Of a stretch of 64,000 bases of DNA, positions 12,132-27,675 are shown piece by piece. This DNA is from Theobroma cacao (Eukaryota > Streptophyta > Magnoliopsida > Malvales > Malvaceae): positions 7,095,464-7,159,463 of the forward strand of contig NC_030850.1 in the NCBI RefSeq assembly GCF_000208745.1, written 5' to 3'. The notes under the pieces were generated by a model, which did not search any database, was not told the origin of the DNA, and was given only the letters and a program-made list of their open reading frames with translations. Numbering within the stretch: the stretch's first letter is position 1; each line of letters starts with the position of its first letter. Position numbers and translations under genes: made by a program.

Positions 12132-13170
12132 TTTTGACAGGGTGAGGATAAAATTTTCTTGTGGGGGGGAAGCGAGGAAGGACGAGAGAGTGAAATTTAG
12201 TGAAGTGAGAGGAAGCTAAGAGGAGATTATATTATATTATAGGATGGTTAATAATTTTTTCTATCAAGGGCTATCATTATGGGTTTCTTTTTGACTGAGG
12301 GTGCTATATGGTCACAAAATAATCGTACGGAATGAGTTGTTTTTAATTTATTGCGTGATTGAATGTAAAGGGGTAAGGCTTTATCGGCAGGCGGGCATGT
12401 TGGTCAGATGGCTCTCTTTAGCAGCAGGCCAACTGCCAAAAATTGGGTTCACGGGGAACATGTTGTTAACAGCCTCGTAGATCCTCTCAATTTCCAATGT
12501 AATTTTGAGTTCTGCACTTCGACAATATCTTGTGAAATTGGAAGACACGCCACCCGGAACCCGGACCCATCAATAATTGCACCCTGTGATTGTGAGGATT
12601 TTTCATTTCATCTTCAAGTTAGAGGCTGCTCCACGTTACTCTTATGGACCTTTTAAGATTTAACAAAGGTTAAGCGCAGTGACTGACATCAAGGATGTAA
12701 CATGTAAATGTTAGATCCTTCCAACCCAAATGAATGGATAACAATTCATGTGATCTCTTGTGCTTAATGCATCCACCTTTATTGTACATTTCAAATTTTA
12801 TATCGTTGAAAAAGACAGATTGTTGAAGAATAACGGTGGCTCCGCTCCTCTTCTCCGTTCCAACTTACAAAATCATGCAATCAAATTCACATCACCAGCG
12901 AAGCAAGCACAAGTCATATACTGGAAATTAACTCCATTTACTATGAAAATTTTGCAACTTGGATAGTTCAGAAGCTACTCAACAGCTTTAAATCCTACAA
13001 ATCTAGAACTAGCAGTGAAATTGAACAGGATTTTTTGGTCACTGTTACGGATCCTCATCTCTCTTCTTTCTTGACAAGAGATGGTATGCTACAAATAAAA
13101 ATTCAAAAAATTAACTCATATAAAAGAATTTGCTGGTTCTAAAATGCAATCCTGCTTGTGTTTCCTGTTC
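12132..13170. other. Intergenic; outer edge of inverted-duplication arm 1
   Basis: Promoter region of the invertase inhibitor, then non-coding sequence. From about 12830 rightward it matches the reverse complement of DNA ending near 60172. The 3' UTR of squalene epoxidase copy 1 lies near 13171. No gene is supported. Confidence 0.6.
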
Positions 13171-15930
<2,760 letters not shown>

Positions 15931-16004
15931 CTTCTCGAGAACTGAATTGTTTTTATGCTTAGTGTGTGTTTGAGTTGCATGTTTCCAGCAACTGAACTTT
16001 GAGG

Positions 16005-16012
16005 CTTTTATA
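16005..16012 (-). promoter_or_regulatory. TATA box of squalene epoxidase copy 1
   Basis: TATAAAAG on the minus strand, about 75 bases before the ATG. It is conserved at the mirror position 57053-57060 in copy 2. Confidence 0.65.
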
Positions 16013-18427
16013 GGCTTGCAAAGGCCACATTGGGAACGCAAAAGCTACTTGGTCCATGCTAGTGTTTGCTTAAGAAGTTGTGCTACTAGTCAAAGTAGAG
16101 CAGTAGTAACGTAAAATAATAACAAATTTTGAAAAAAATATACTGTAAAGATGATTTATTAGTCAGAGATTTTCTCTGAAATAACAGTTCTAAGAAGAGC
16201 GGAATTGATCAAGTAAAAGTTTGAGGACGCGAGCAATGGTCAAAGTTATGAGATGCCCCCTAATGTTAAAAATGTTTTCAGGGTTTCAGTCATGGAAGCC
16301 ACCAAACAGGAAATGACAAACACAGAAATAAATTGGAAAAACACTTCACTTCCCCCCATTAAGTTGCAGACAAACTATAGAATAAAGAATTTTAGAAAAG
16401 AAAAGGCCGGGTATACTAGGGCGTAGGTCAAGTAATCAGTCAGAATTTAGGAGCAATATTTTGTCAAATCCTCTGGTGGGGGCAGTAACAGCGGTATTTA
16501 GTAATGTCTTCGTGGTAAAGCCATGGGCTTGCAGTCTCACCTTCTTTAGTCAATGTTTTAAATAACCTAAACTCAAACAATTAATGCCTTATTATCTTCT
16601 GCTGAATCAATTTTCAGCCTCATTCTCTTGCTCAGACTCTGCCCACAACATGATGATGGGCTAGAAGCATGGTTATATGCATGAATGTCTGTGAGAAGAT
16701 TTAATCTTAAGAAAACTACTGCCTATATTCTTCAAGTACCGACCTCATTATCTGCATCAAATGAAAATATTACTAGCAAAGGCATGAAGAGGTTTAAAAC
16801 TAATGATAAAACCCAAATTGCATAGCAAAGGATAAGGATTAACTTCTTATGTATCTGGAACATTATCGTGCAATTGTTTAATGAGTTCAAAGTTTTTCTT
16901 TTTTCAAACAAGAAAATGATCATATATTAAGATATGATTGTAAGTTAAGATATCGTCAATGTAACACATAATTATTTCATATAAAATTCACTCAAATATC
17001 AATACTATGATCATAAATGACATCACAAATTATGCTTAAGTTTTATTAATTAATGCTAATTAATAAAAAATATTAACCATATAATTCATAAAATCTATAA
17101 TTTTTTTACTACAAATTTATATTTGCCAGTTTTCATTAATTGTTATTAATTTTCATAAATAAATTAGGTGCTAACGATTATAAGGGGTTGACGCTTTTTT
17201 TCCCATAAAAAACAAACAGATGGGAGATTCGGTAGGCATTACAATCTTTTAATAATTAAGTAATTAAAATAAAAAATTTTAAAAATAAAGTGACAAAAAG
17301 ATTCACGTTACCACACTCGCACGGCTGAAGTTATTTTTCACTTTTGCCCTTTAACTGTTTGAAATTTGAAGTAACATCTTACCAAAAATATAATTTTAAA
17401 AATTTATACAAAAGTATAATATTTAAATTTAAAAAAAATAATAATTACTTCAAGTTAAAAATAGTTGTATTCCATAATATAACCATACATCAAAAAATGT
17501 AATGACGCACATTTGAAAGAGAATTACAAAAACATTTGAAAATTAAGAGAGGGATAATTTTGTCAGAATTCAAAATAGAATGGGTATTCAATTCTTTCCT
17601 CCCAAAATGTACTGATCGCAGTTGGTTCGATTTTTGGAACCGAAAGGAGTTTTGGGTGTCAAATGCAATGCCACACGACCCAAAAAATCCCAAATAGCTA
17701 AGTAATGAAAGGTTGCGGCCAATAATCAGAGATTGGAATAAGCAAATGCTTTTTGGAAGTAACAGTGTCTTTACTAGCAAACTACTGAGATGAGTGCACG
17801 TCGAGAGCTATTCAGCAGAACAGAGACACCCCACAGTCAGATTAAAAACTATGATGGTAAATGACTATTTTCATTTTATAGTCCCATTTTCATCCATGGG
17901 CTAATGCTATTGCCTTCTCAAATGATCTGTGAATACATCTTTTTCCTATCTTCAACAATCATTCCCTGCAAAATCTCTCTACAACTTTAATGTTGCTTGT
18001 ACTTGCCATCTTATGACTGTATCCAAAACTACATAAAACAAGCACAAATTGAATGCTGCAATGTCTTTAATAGATGGGACTCTGAAGCATTGATTCATAC
18101 ATGTATTGGATTCACAAAACCAAAACATGATATGAGCATATATCAGTCAAAGACCACCACACAACTGGTGGCACGTTTAAACTGAAACTCCATAAAGCAA
18201 TCATAAAACCATAAGCCAATAACCAATGCGAAACAAATAGGGGACATATTCCAAAAGGTAGTCATCACAACTTTCATTCTCAAATTAAACACTTACATAG
18301 AACAATGGTAAACCAAGCAGCAGCAGCAGCACAACTGAAAATTTATTCCTAATAACACAATAACTCATCAAGACCGTTAAAATGCAGACTAGTTGTTATA
18401 TGTAAAGGGTATATATTTTGTGGCAAC
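16013..18427. other. Intergenic between squalene epoxidase and NAC, arm 1
   Basis: SQE promoter side and NAC 3' side. The sequence is duplicated in mirror at about 54672-57050. Open frames here, such as 17997-18185, are shared with the other arm only because the DNA was copied. They show no family resemblance. Confidence 0.6.
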
Positions 18428-19474
18428 TTATTCAAAGGGATACAACACACTGTTCAAATTGTTGTCTTCTGTGAAGGATGCCAACATGGACAAAATATCA
18501 TCATCATCAGAAACTTGAGGAGCCTCAAAGAAAGAATCATTAGCAGTACCAATCACTTGACCATTGTCATAAATGATGAATGCATCATCTTCTCTGAAGA
18601 AATCCAACATTGATAAAATGTCATCATTTGATTCTTGAACTTGAGGAACTTGAGCAAGTTGAGGAGCCTCCGTTGATGCAGGAACAGCCTTATCAACAAC
18701 CACTGGAACTTGAGGAGCATCCACAACTGTAGGGGCAGCATTAGCATTACTATCAATATCAGTGGTAACACTAGCAGCAGCATTAGTAAGAACCACTCGA
18801 GGTAGAGTATACAACCCACTTGATGCAACAGATGCTCCAGCACAAAGGCTTTCAGGGACACACGAGCTACTAGCACCACCAACGGCTAGCGTAGACATGC
18901 CAGAAAGAGAGCCAGTGCCGACCAAATTTACGTCCTCATCATCACTCCAATCTTCCTCCTTAAATGGTGCTCCATATTGGGCACCGTTTCTTGGGCCCAG
19001 ACCATCCTTCTTGAAAACAACACAAAGCACATATGTATCCTGAACAACCCCTCTGTCGGCCAATTCTTTTTCTTCAAGTCGATATTCATGCATTACCCAA
19101 TCTGTTCGGTCCCCACGTGGAGCTTTACCTTGGTGAAAAACTAGAGTTTTTATCATCCCCACAACTGCATCATTGTATGTAACAGTTCTATCCTTTCCAG
19201 TGGTTTTCCAATAACCATACATGGTAGCCCGATTAAATTTAACCCCTCGGGCGTATTTCTTCTCAATGGGACAAAAGAAGAACCATTTTAGATCTCCTGT
19301 CTTTAAACACGAGAAATCTGGTAGATCCCAAGGCGCATATTTGTATATATCGAGCTCAGCAATTGCTTCGAAAGCAAGCTTCTTGCCCAATACTTTCCTC
19401 TTCAAATAATATTTAACAAGTTCAACATCAGTAGGGTGAAATCTAAACCCCGGAGCCAACCAGTTTTTACCCAT
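18428..19474 (-). CDS. NAC082: NAC transcription factor, NAC082/NAC103 type, copy 1
   Basis: Single-exon ORF, 348 aa from the ATG at 19474; the GTG just upstream is not taken as start. The NAC domain spans about residues 4-155: A ([20 protein letters not shown]), B ([16 protein letters not shown]), C ([18 protein letters not shown]), D ([18 protein letters not shown], then [20 protein letters not shown]) and E ([17 protein letters not shown]). The C-terminal half is acidic and Pro/Gln-rich with two similar motifs, [11 protein letters not shown] and [11 protein letters not shown], probably activation segments. The nearest known group is ANAC082/ANAC103, nuclear factors linked to nucleolar and ER stress. 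The absence of introns is unusual for NAC genes. A conserved uORF sits in the leader at about 19604-19753. Copy 2 differs at about 22 of 348 residues by my count. Confidence 0.92.
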   Translation of the reverse strand: MGKNWLAPGFRFHPTDVELVKYYLKRKVLGKKLAFEAIAELDIYKYAPWDLPDFSCLKTGDLKWFFFCPIEKKYARGVKFNRATMYGYWKTTGKDRTVTYNDAVVGMIKTLVFHQGKAPRGDRTDWVMHEYRLEEKELADRGVVQDTYVLCVVFKKDGLGPRNGAQYGAPFKEEDWSDDEDVNLVGTGSLSGMSTLAVGGASSSCVPESLCAGASVASSGLYTLPRVVLTNAAASVTTDIDSNANAAPTVVDAPQVPVVVDKAVPASTEAPQLAQVPQVQESNDDILSMLDFFREDDAFIIYDNGQVIGTANDSFFEAPQVSDDDDILSMLASFTEDNNLNSVLYPFE

Positions 19475-19603
19475 CACAATTTTGAAGTCTCAATGCCCAA
19501 TAATAAACAACTTAAATTCACGAGCAAGTGAATATGGAAGTTGTGATTCTGCTTAGACTAAAGCAGCGGAACCAAAACAAAGAATCCAAAAAAAGAAAAA
19601 GGA

Positions 19604-19753
19604 TCAAAAAATACTTGACGCGTAGAAAACGGGCCAAGTCCAATGCCTAAAGGAGATCTTTTGAGAACAATACCAGAGTCTCCCACGGCTCATAAACCCA
19701 AAATCACAGCAAAGAAACGACGGCGGCTGAACGCAACTGAGGTCAAAAGTCAT
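19604..19753 (-). CDS. Conserved peptide upstream ORF of NAC copy 1
   Basis: In the NAC leader, about 130 bases before the main ATG, an ORF of 49 codons starts MTFDLS and ends KISFRHWTWPVFYASSI plus one residue. It is nearly the same in copy 2 (53343-53492); I count four replacements. A conserved peptide uORF that represses main-frame translation is established for Arabidopsis ANAC082, and this one has the matching position. An 11-codon uORF (19750-19785) overlaps its ATG by ATGA. My reading of the last codons of this copy is uncertain by one base near 19620; copy 2 is read cleanly. Confidence 0.7.
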   Translation of the reverse strand: MTFDLSCVQPPSFLCCDFGFMSRGRLWYCSQKISFRHWTWPVFYASSIF

Positions 19754-19785
19754 TTGGCGTACAGATTGAACCCTGATTTCAACAT
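19750..19785 (-). CDS. Short uORF overlapping the conserved uORF
   Basis: ATG to TGA, 11 codons (MLKSGFNLYAK). Its stop overlaps the start of the conserved uORF in the tetranucleotide ATGA. It is identical in the other arm (53311-53346), so it has not drifted since the duplication. Translation is not shown. Confidence 0.4.
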   Translation of the reverse strand: MLKSGFNLYAK

Positions 19786-20123
19786 ATTAAGGTTCTCGTA
19801 TCATTACAACTAATCAAACAACACATCATTTCATTCAAGTAAAAAAAAAACCCTAAATCGCAAAAATCAAAGAAGACAAAAAAAAAAAAAAAAGAGAAAG
19901 AGTCACAGCTCAAATGGACGACCTCTGATCAACTGGTATATGTAACATACAAGAATTACAACTACATAGAAAAAGAGAAAGAGAAACCAAAGAAACGTAC
20001 CCGAAGAGAAGAGAGCCGCGAGTGAGGAAGCGATAGAGAGAGGGCGAGCGCGAGGGAGACCGAGTGAGTTAGACAAGAGCTGAAACCAACGAAGAGTAGA
20101 GAGCAAGCTAAGTTGTGCGCTCG

Positions 20124-20131
20124 TTTTATAA
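20124..20131 (-). promoter_or_regulatory. TATA box of NAC copy 1
   Basis: TTATAAAA on the minus strand, at the mirror position of 52952-52959 in arm 2. It implies a leader of about 600 bases. A possible 5' UTR intron starts at CTTCGG|GTACGT near 20002 and ends at ATATACCAG near 19930. Confidence 0.6.
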
Positions 20132-21232
20132 CGGCACTCTTTTACTACCAAAGTGCCTTTTTTTCCTTCTTTTTTTTTTAATAAGGAAGGAAATTCCTCC
20201 CCTGACCTATGTTTTATGGTCTGAAACACCCTACTATTTACTACCAAAAAGGAAATACCCTCACTAATAAATCCTTTGCTTCCATTTTTAAATTTTTGGC
20301 ACAACTATAACATTTGGATTCTTTCTACCATGCTTTTTTTCTAAAAAAAAAAGTACAAAAATTAATTTTAAAATTCATTTTCTTCTATTTAAATGGTTAG
20401 ACTACATGACAATATATAAAAATGGTTATATATTTCTAATTTATGCCATTAATTTCATTACTATAATATATGACTAAACTAATCAATTGATAGAACTACG
20501 GAGAAAATCCATAAATTTTCGTACCTTTTCTTGGTGTTATCTTATTTGAAAGGTTTGAAGAACAAAAATGATTAAAAAAACAATAGCCTCAAGAAAATGT
20601 ATGAAGTACAAAAACCAAGAGGACTCCTGGGAGATTAAAAGTAGTCATCACAACTCAAAAAACATTAATAAAAAATTATTTTAAAGAGATATTAATTTGA
20701 AGAAAGCATTGACTCTACAAAATATGTTTATTTTTGAAACCTAACTTAAGAATTTTGGTATTTAACATTTGTTAATTGCGGAATATGATTTATAATTATG
20801 TACAAATAAATTAATGTAGGATCAAATATTATCATTAACAAATGCAAGTTGGCACATAATATAACATAAAACTACATAATAATTAGTCTAAAGAGGCATA
20901 AAAAGAGTAAAAATTAAATCATTAAAAAGATATATTTGTAAAAAAGTTGATATGAAAAATATTCAAATGAGAGGTGCATCTATCTATCATGATAAAAAAA
21001 ATTAGTTTAGATAAATAAAATTAAGGTATCATATTTTAAAAATTAAGATTACAACAGTTTCGATAAAAGTTTCAACTTAAAAAAAAAAATGTTTTTAGTC
21101 CTTGAAAGCTAATTTCGATCGTTTGTTCTCTAAAATTTGCAAGCTGCTCTAAAAGTTGAGCCAGAAAGGACACTTATAATTTAAATAGTTTATTGTTTTT
21201 TATAATGAATAAGAGTACGTACATGATGCTCG
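20132..21232. other. NAC upstream region, arm 1
   Basis: AT-rich DNA without a gene. It matches arm 2 in reverse complement up to the hAT end at 21233. Confidence 0.6.
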
Positions 21233-22595
21233 CAGGGCCAGCTTTGAGTAAAGCCACCCATACAAGGGCTTTAGCCCCAATCCGGGGAGGTTTTAATTTT
21301 AAAAAAAATTATAATTTTATAATAATTATAATATAATTAATTATATTAAATATATATAAAAATTAAAAAATTAAAAAATAATTAATAATTAATAAAATTA
21401 TTTATTTTATTATTTTTTAATTATATATCTAATAAATTTTAATATTTTATTACTTTTTTATTTTTGAAATGTTATTAATTTTTAATTATATTATCTTATT
21501 TTCAATAAATTAATAATCATATGTATTTAATCATCTCCAACAGTTTTTTTTTTCACTTATTTCTCTTATTTCCAATCAATTAACAGTCATATGTATTTAA
21601 TCTCCAACAGTTATTTTTTTCTATATATAAAACCAATTATTTTTTTTTCAATATATAATATCTACTTTTGAAATCTTTCTTTCTCATTTACACTTTCTTT
21701 CTTTAACTTCAATTTTTCTCCAAAGAATACACAAAAAGTCTGTTCTTTTATTATCTTCATAAAGCTGTAAGTCTCATTTATGATTTGTAATAAGTATTCA
21801 ATAATTTGGTACTATTGTTCTAATCTTTGCACATTTTTTTATTTAATTTAGAGTTTATATTATATTATTATATTGCTTTTATTTATGTGATAGTTGATTT
21901 ATTTGAATTAAAATTTTGATTGTTGATTTTATATTAACAATTTAAAAAATATAAAAAATTATATAGTTAAATATTTTTTACCTCATGTCAAATCAAAAAT
22001 ATGAATATGGTTTTTCAAGTAATTTTTTCACTTCAAAGTAGATTTGAATAATTTAAGATATATGAAAATATTTTTAATTTTTTATTTAGCGGTAAAAAGT
22101 TAAAGTCATTAGATGATAATAGTTTGAAAAAATATTGCCTTAATCTTGAATATTCCTTAAAATATAACAACTATTCTGATATTGATGGTTTAAATTTATT
22201 TTCAGAATTAAAAATTTAAAAAAAAAATTATATAGGAAGAAAACAGTCCAATTGACGTACTTAATCATATAAAAATACTCGATTCTTTTCTAAATACATA
22301 TATTGCTTTTAAAATAATGTTAACAATTCCAATAAGTGTTGCTTCGGGAGAAATAAGTTTTTCAAAACTAAAATTAATAAAATCTTATTTAAGATTAACA
22401 ATGTCTCAAGAAAAATTAAATAAATTGGCTATATTATCAATTGAAAAAGAAATATTAGAAGAATTTGATTATAAAAGTTTAATTAAAAATTTTGCATCTC
22501 AAAAAGCTAGGAGAATAAAATTTTAAATTTTAATAAAAAAAAAAGCCTCATTTGAATATTTCACTTTAGGCCTTTGAACTTATTGGACCGTCCTT
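21233..22595 (+). mobile_element. hAT transposon remnant, ZMYM1-like lineage
   Basis: It begins CAGGGCCAGC..TTTGAGTAAAGCC and ends with the imperfect complement GGACCGTCCTTG, as hAT termini do. The flanks GATGCTCG and GATGTTAA share 5 of 8 bases, a possible decayed 8-bp target duplication. Inside, 22317-22526 still encodes the C-terminal dimerisation motif of hAT transposases (residues SVASGEISFSKLKLIKSYLR, then LAILSIEKE). The rest of the transposase is lost to AT-rich decay, so it cannot move by itself. The first 300 bases resemble the element at 60244. Confidence 0.8.
22317..22526 (+). pseudogene. hAT transposase C-terminal dimerisation domain remnant
   Basis: 69 codons with the family motif ASGEISFSKLKLIK and the ending KNFASQKARRIKF. 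The frame has no proper start and the N-terminal zinc finger and catalytic parts are absent. Confidence 0.8.
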
Positions 22596-23555
22596 GGATG
22601 TTAACTCTAAGCTTCTTGTAAACCTTGACGTTTCTACTTTTGGTCAGCTTCGAGAGACAATGGGAACCAGTTACAATACCAAGGCAAAGAATGGAGCAGT
22701 GTTTGCACTACAATGAGTTAGGTGGTGTCAGTGATGGTAGAATAGGAATCGAGCAACAGAACTTTGTTAGATTTTGCAAGACTTGTCCTCATATGCATGT
22801 CCAATAAAGCAGAAGATGGGCTAACAGTGATTGAGGTGGGAAGAGAACTCAAAAGAATTGATATGTTATTCTCATCACCTTCTTAGCCTGGACCTGGAAC
22901 TCTCAGTTCAATCCCACAGTTGCACGCATTTTTCCTTTGGAAGCCATGTCCTTTATGTTACTTTCAGGTGCAATATTGCCATTGATTGTTGCTAATAGTT
23001 TCATTTTCTTTTCCTTTTGTTTCTTGTTTTTGCTAACAGGACATTCTTTGTAATAAAGTGGTACTAGTATAGGAAAAAACATTTGTCTAACCCCTTCAGA
23101 CTTGAGCATGGGGAAAATGATAGTTGATATAACCCAAGCATGTCCTACTTCTTCTTAGGTTTTGGTAGCTATACTTGCCATATATATTTGCTTTGACAGT
23201 TAAAATTCTCCTTCTATACTGCAAATTTACTCCAAGTATTCCACGTAATCTGAAGAAATTTAAAAATTATGGAAGTTGACTTTCCTACCACTCTGTTCAG
23301 TATGTGCTACTGAAGTATTAGAAACACTATTAACATCTTTGTGTGTTGACATTGGGGAAGAAGAAGCACAAGAATTAATCGGAGTAACTCTAGCATCATC
23401 AATAACAATTCCAACATCTAGAACAACCTCAATAATAGAAATAGCTTCATTGTCAAGAACAACTTCATCTTGAGTAACTTGAGGAACAACCTCATCTTAA
23501 GTAGCCTATAGAGTAAGAATAATCTTAGTTTCAAAAAAAAAAAAATGAAACAACA
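22596..23555. other. Intergenic with a squalene epoxidase relic
   Basis: Apart from the SQE exon relic at about 23035-23135, no gene is recognised. The 65-codon plus-strand frame at 23276-23473 is Thr/Ser-rich and lies opposite the decayed plant-mobile-domain gene. Confidence 0.5.
23035..23135 (-). pseudogene. Relic of the last squalene epoxidase exon
   Basis: The minus strand encodes IIFPMLKSEGVRQMFFPILV, clearly the last SQE exon (copies 1 and 2: IIFPILKAEGVRQVFFPVTI). No other SQE exon is found next to it, and the stop region is replaced by a Lys-rich run. It is a third, older SQE trace on the same strand as copy 1. Confidence 0.8.
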
Positions 23556-25824
23556 TCAATTGAAGAAACATTTTAATATTGTTCCTACTTGATTTATATT
23601 GGAACTTTGAATGTGAGAAGGGAACAGAGCATCCAAATCAATGGAATCATCAAAGGGGTCTGTCAATACATTTGACATTCTAAAAGGAGTAACAACACCC
23701 TCAAAATCAGCTTCAACAACACCAATAGACTCATCATTTGTTTCATCATTATGTTCAGAGTCACATGATTCTTCCTCAATCTCAATTTCAAAAGTCTCTT
23801 CCTTTTTGACCAAGTTAAGTTCTACTCTAGCAGTTGTTTCTCTCTACAAAAAAAAAAATATAATGAGGAAGTGAATTTAAGAGAAAAATAATGAAGTAGA
23901 AGAAGAAATAAAGGATGAACTTATTTTTCGATGCACATGTTTTGTTTACTGAGTAAGAGCGTGAAGAGCATCATTTTTTTCTTCATTTACATTTTTTTTT
24001 TAGAGAAATCAAGTGTAAGGATACATTAGTGTTACTCATAGAAAGAGTGTAGAGACAAGCTTTGGGATTAGTCAAAAGCACAATGAAAGATCTCCATTCT
24101 TTAATACACCCCCTCTAATAAGCAAACCATCAAGAAGTGTAGATACCAACTCTATCAAAAGTTGGGACAGTACAACTTTTAAGTTTATCTAAACAGAGTT
24201 GAAGTCTTGCCATGATAAATGAAGAAACGCAAGAAGAAAAACTGATAGATGAAGAAGAGTTAGGTGGAGTTGATTGGTCAAACCCAAATTGACGTGCTAC
24301 TTTGTAAGGACAATAGACTTCGACAGAAAGAAAATTTCTATCTCCATTTGAGTTGGAACCTTCAATCATAGATGGCAATTGAGAATTGTGAACCCATAAA
24401 AAAAGTTAATATCTTGTGAACTCATTCTTCCATATTGTAAAAAGTGACGATCATAATAAATTTCATGATCATCAAATTCATTTATGGGCTACACATAAGG
24501 TTTGGGATTAAATTCTTTTGTCACATCCATCACCTCAAGAACATTACCTTTTGAAAGTAGATCATGCCACGCCTAATCTCTATAGTTGTTCATTGATAAA
24601 AGGTTATTCACAGAAAAATATGCAAAAGGATATACATTAGGCACGAGAGCGCGAGTACTAAACTTTTCCCATAGGCACATCTAAATGAAGGAAGCATCCA
24701 CATAAGTCAAAACTTTGTAACGTCCAGTTAGCTTGACAGTTTTGAGTTGGTACAAGTCTAGTTTCTTATATAGAGATAAATAGAGTGGAGCAAGAGAAAA
24801 AAGTTTTCCCTAAACAATTTTTATTGTTAAAGGAACAACTGCAGAAGAGATACCATCATTTAGACACTTTGGAAGTATGTGCCATGCCAACCAAAATATT
24901 ATTAAAGCTATTAGCTCATGCTTATGGTTTGGGTACTCAAGAGGGCCAATCTTAATTTCCTTAGCATTGAACTTCTTATAAAATATCCCTATTCAATTGG
25001 AAAACCGTGCAACCTTTGAAGTTTTACTCAAACTTTTAAGTAGAACAAAGAAAAAGTCTCGAATACACACTTCTTCTTCAAAAAGCTTGATAGAGTGAAA
25101 ATCATGCTTCCACATACAAAGAAGTTCTAAGAGAATACACACATTTTTCAAACTGAAAGTAAATTCCCCAATACTGTAATCATAGTATAAGAAAAAGTGT
25201 TCCACCTTACAACAATAGCATGCCATACATCCATCGTTTTCTCTCTACAAATATTGAGCTTGGAAGTAACACATACAGCATCAAGTATTCCACCAGATGA
25301 GAGAAGTTTAATATAAGTAGGATTTTTCAACAACTTATTTACCCACTCATCCAACCATAAACAGATTGAGAATTAGAGCCTAACTTAATAGTAGAAAGTG
25401 GAAACTCACCATGCTTAAATTTGAACTTTAGAATGTATAATCTTGAAATACCACTTTTTTTATGAAAAAGTGCTTATAAGCATAGATGATTCTAATCATA
25501 TCCAACAGGTTTAGAGGGATGTTTGTCAATCCTCCTGACACAAACTTCTTCCCAAAAACTATTTTCTCCCCTTTCTCTAATGATTTTATCTTCTCGGTTT
25601 TAAAGAACAGGAGGAATTTCAACACTCTTTCCTACTCTAATTTTCTTAAGAGGAATTACTTCAAAATCATTACTCTTGCTTTTATGTGCAATGATCTTTT
25701 TCCTTGTTGCAGCCTTTCTAGGCTCACCACAATAGATCTTTGGAAAGAAACGTGTCTTGGGCATAGAAGAAGATGAAAAAAGAAACCTACAAACATGATC
25801 ACGAGAAAGGAGATAAATATACAT
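23556..25824 (-). pseudogene. Decayed plant mobile domain (PMD/MAIL-type) transposon gene
   Basis: The minus strand carries pieces of one protein in several frames. From 25824 down: a basic N-terminus (MPKTRFFPKIYCGEPRKAAT), then DEWVNKLLKNPTYIKLLSSG and VWHAIVVRWNTF (25148-25354), GEFTFSLKNVCILLELLCM in another frame (24993-25226), CPYKVARQFGFDQSTP (24130-24378), and an acidic tail (23556-23813). The motif order is that of the plant mobile domain found in MAIN/MAIL genes and in MULE-type transposons. Frameshifts and stops separate the pieces, so it is not functional. Its origin as a transposon passenger is inferred. Confidence 0.7.
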
Positions 25825-26098
25825 ATGTAATAATTTATTTATTTATTAAATATAAAAAAGCATAACAATAACAACAACGAAGTAAAACAACAAAACTTAT
25901 CAAATTATAGATTTTGATATTATTATTATTTTTAATAATATATATATAATAAAAAAGTTAAATATCTATAATTTAAAAAAATATATAAAAAATAAATAAG
26001 TAAAATTTTAAAAGAAAATCTACAACTTCAAATAAAAATAACATAATAATAACATAAGTAAAAAATTATAATTACACAAAAAAAAGTCACCGCATATA

Positions 26099-26200
26099 TG
26101 CCGCGAGCTCCAAAAGAAATAACTCGCGACACATGCCGCGAGCTCCAAAAGAAATAACTCGCGGCGTCAAAGGAAATAGCCCGCGGCACGCCTCGAGGTC
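26099..26200. repeat. 35-bp tandem repeat with CCGCGAG/CTCGCGG arms
   Basis: Two good copies (26099-26133 and 26134-26168) of a unit holding CCGCGAGCTCCAAAAGAAAT and then ACTCGCG, plus a partial third. Each unit can fold as a hairpin because CCGCGAG pairs with CTCGCGG. The repeat is GC-rich in an AT-rich setting. Confidence 0.75.
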
Positions 26201-27528
26201 CAAAAGAAAGTTTCAAAACAAAATTATAAAAGGTGGCCATACAAGCCACAAGCTTCAGCACAAAAGCGAAGTAAAAAAAAAAAAACGCTAAGCCGTGCCT
26301 TAAGCCTAAAACAAAAGCACTGTTACTAAAGTCCTCTTTTACACTTTGGCACTATTTGTAATTTGTTTCGGATTTGCTCTAAAACAGAGCCTCAAGATTT
26401 TAAAAGTCCAATTGTATATAATAAAAAAAGAGAACCTAAGCTTCAACGCTAGAAAAAGCATCAATTAAATAAAAAAAAAATCATCACAGCTTCTACGGTG
26501 AGCAAACAAAATAAGAGAAATACTTGAACGCCCTCTACAACTCTAATATTTATAGGCCAACTTTTGACTTGTCACTCTAGCTTGCCTAGCTAAATCTCCT
26601 TATCTTTCTATTCTTTGTGACATGTTAAAATAGCTTTCAATTGATAGAGATTACTTTTGTTTAGGATATTCATGAGACAAAAATAATTAAAAAAAATCTT
26701 TAAACTGCTCAATAGAATTAAGATTTTTACGTAAGTCATGATGTAAAATTCTACTATAATAATCTAATTCCATAGGGATCTTAATTATATCTAATAAGTA
26801 AATAATATACCTAACTTTGCTTATCTAATAATCATATATAAAGTAAAACAATTTATTTGTCTCCTTGAACATATGTATACATTCAAACATAAAAAAAAAA
26901 AATCCTTCAATCAAAAACTCATGCATGAAAAAAAAATTTCTTCTCATATTTCAATTTAAAAAGAATTTTTTCATGCAGGAGGCAACAAGCAAAAGAAATT
27001 CAATTTTTTTGAAAAATTATAAAAATACAAAAAGATAGAAAATAAGAAATTATATATATAAAAAATTAATTTGTTCAAAAAGATTTACAAAACAACAAAC
27101 CTTTTGTTTTGAATTTTATTTTGCTTTGGAATCTGAATGAAGAAAATTATTTATGGTAACTTCATATTTATAAACCACATAAATAAGATTTTTATGAAAA
27201 ATATTAACTTTCTTTTTACAATTTGTATATTGAGAATCTTATTTTATGAAAAATATATTGTTATATGAGCAATTAAATATTACACAAGACAATAATATAT
27301 TATTATCTGAAACGTTATTGGCTAAGGTGTTATTATCTAAAGGGTGTTGCTACTCGAAGTGTTACTGTATAATACATTATAATACAAAATAAAACTTTTC
27401 TCTAAATTAACGCATGAGAATTATTTTTAAGTAAAAAAATTCTTATGTTGAGGGTAAAATGTAGATACTTGATTTTAGTTAATATCTATTCTTCAAAAAA
27501 TTATTTTACAACATAATATTCTATAGAG

Positions 27529-27675
27529 AACAACCAAAATGAGTGAAGCACTACTTCACACAGAACAACTAGAACAAGTGGAGTGTTACTTCACTCAAAA
27601 CAATTAAAATAAGTGTAACGCTACTTCATATGGAATAACTAATACAAGTAGAACAGTTACTTCGCATAGAATAGC
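27529..27675. repeat. Degenerate 35-36 bp tandem repeat, about 4 units
   Basis: Units start at about 27529, 27564, 27599 and 27635 with the pattern ACAACnAnAACAAGTG, then ..nnTACTTCAC. The function is unknown; such arrays are common in retroelement LTRs. Confidence 0.6.

Noticed and set aside
26099..27675. Short regularly spaced repeats resembling a CRISPR array
   Set aside because: The units are contiguous without unique spacers and the DNA is a plant nuclear genome.
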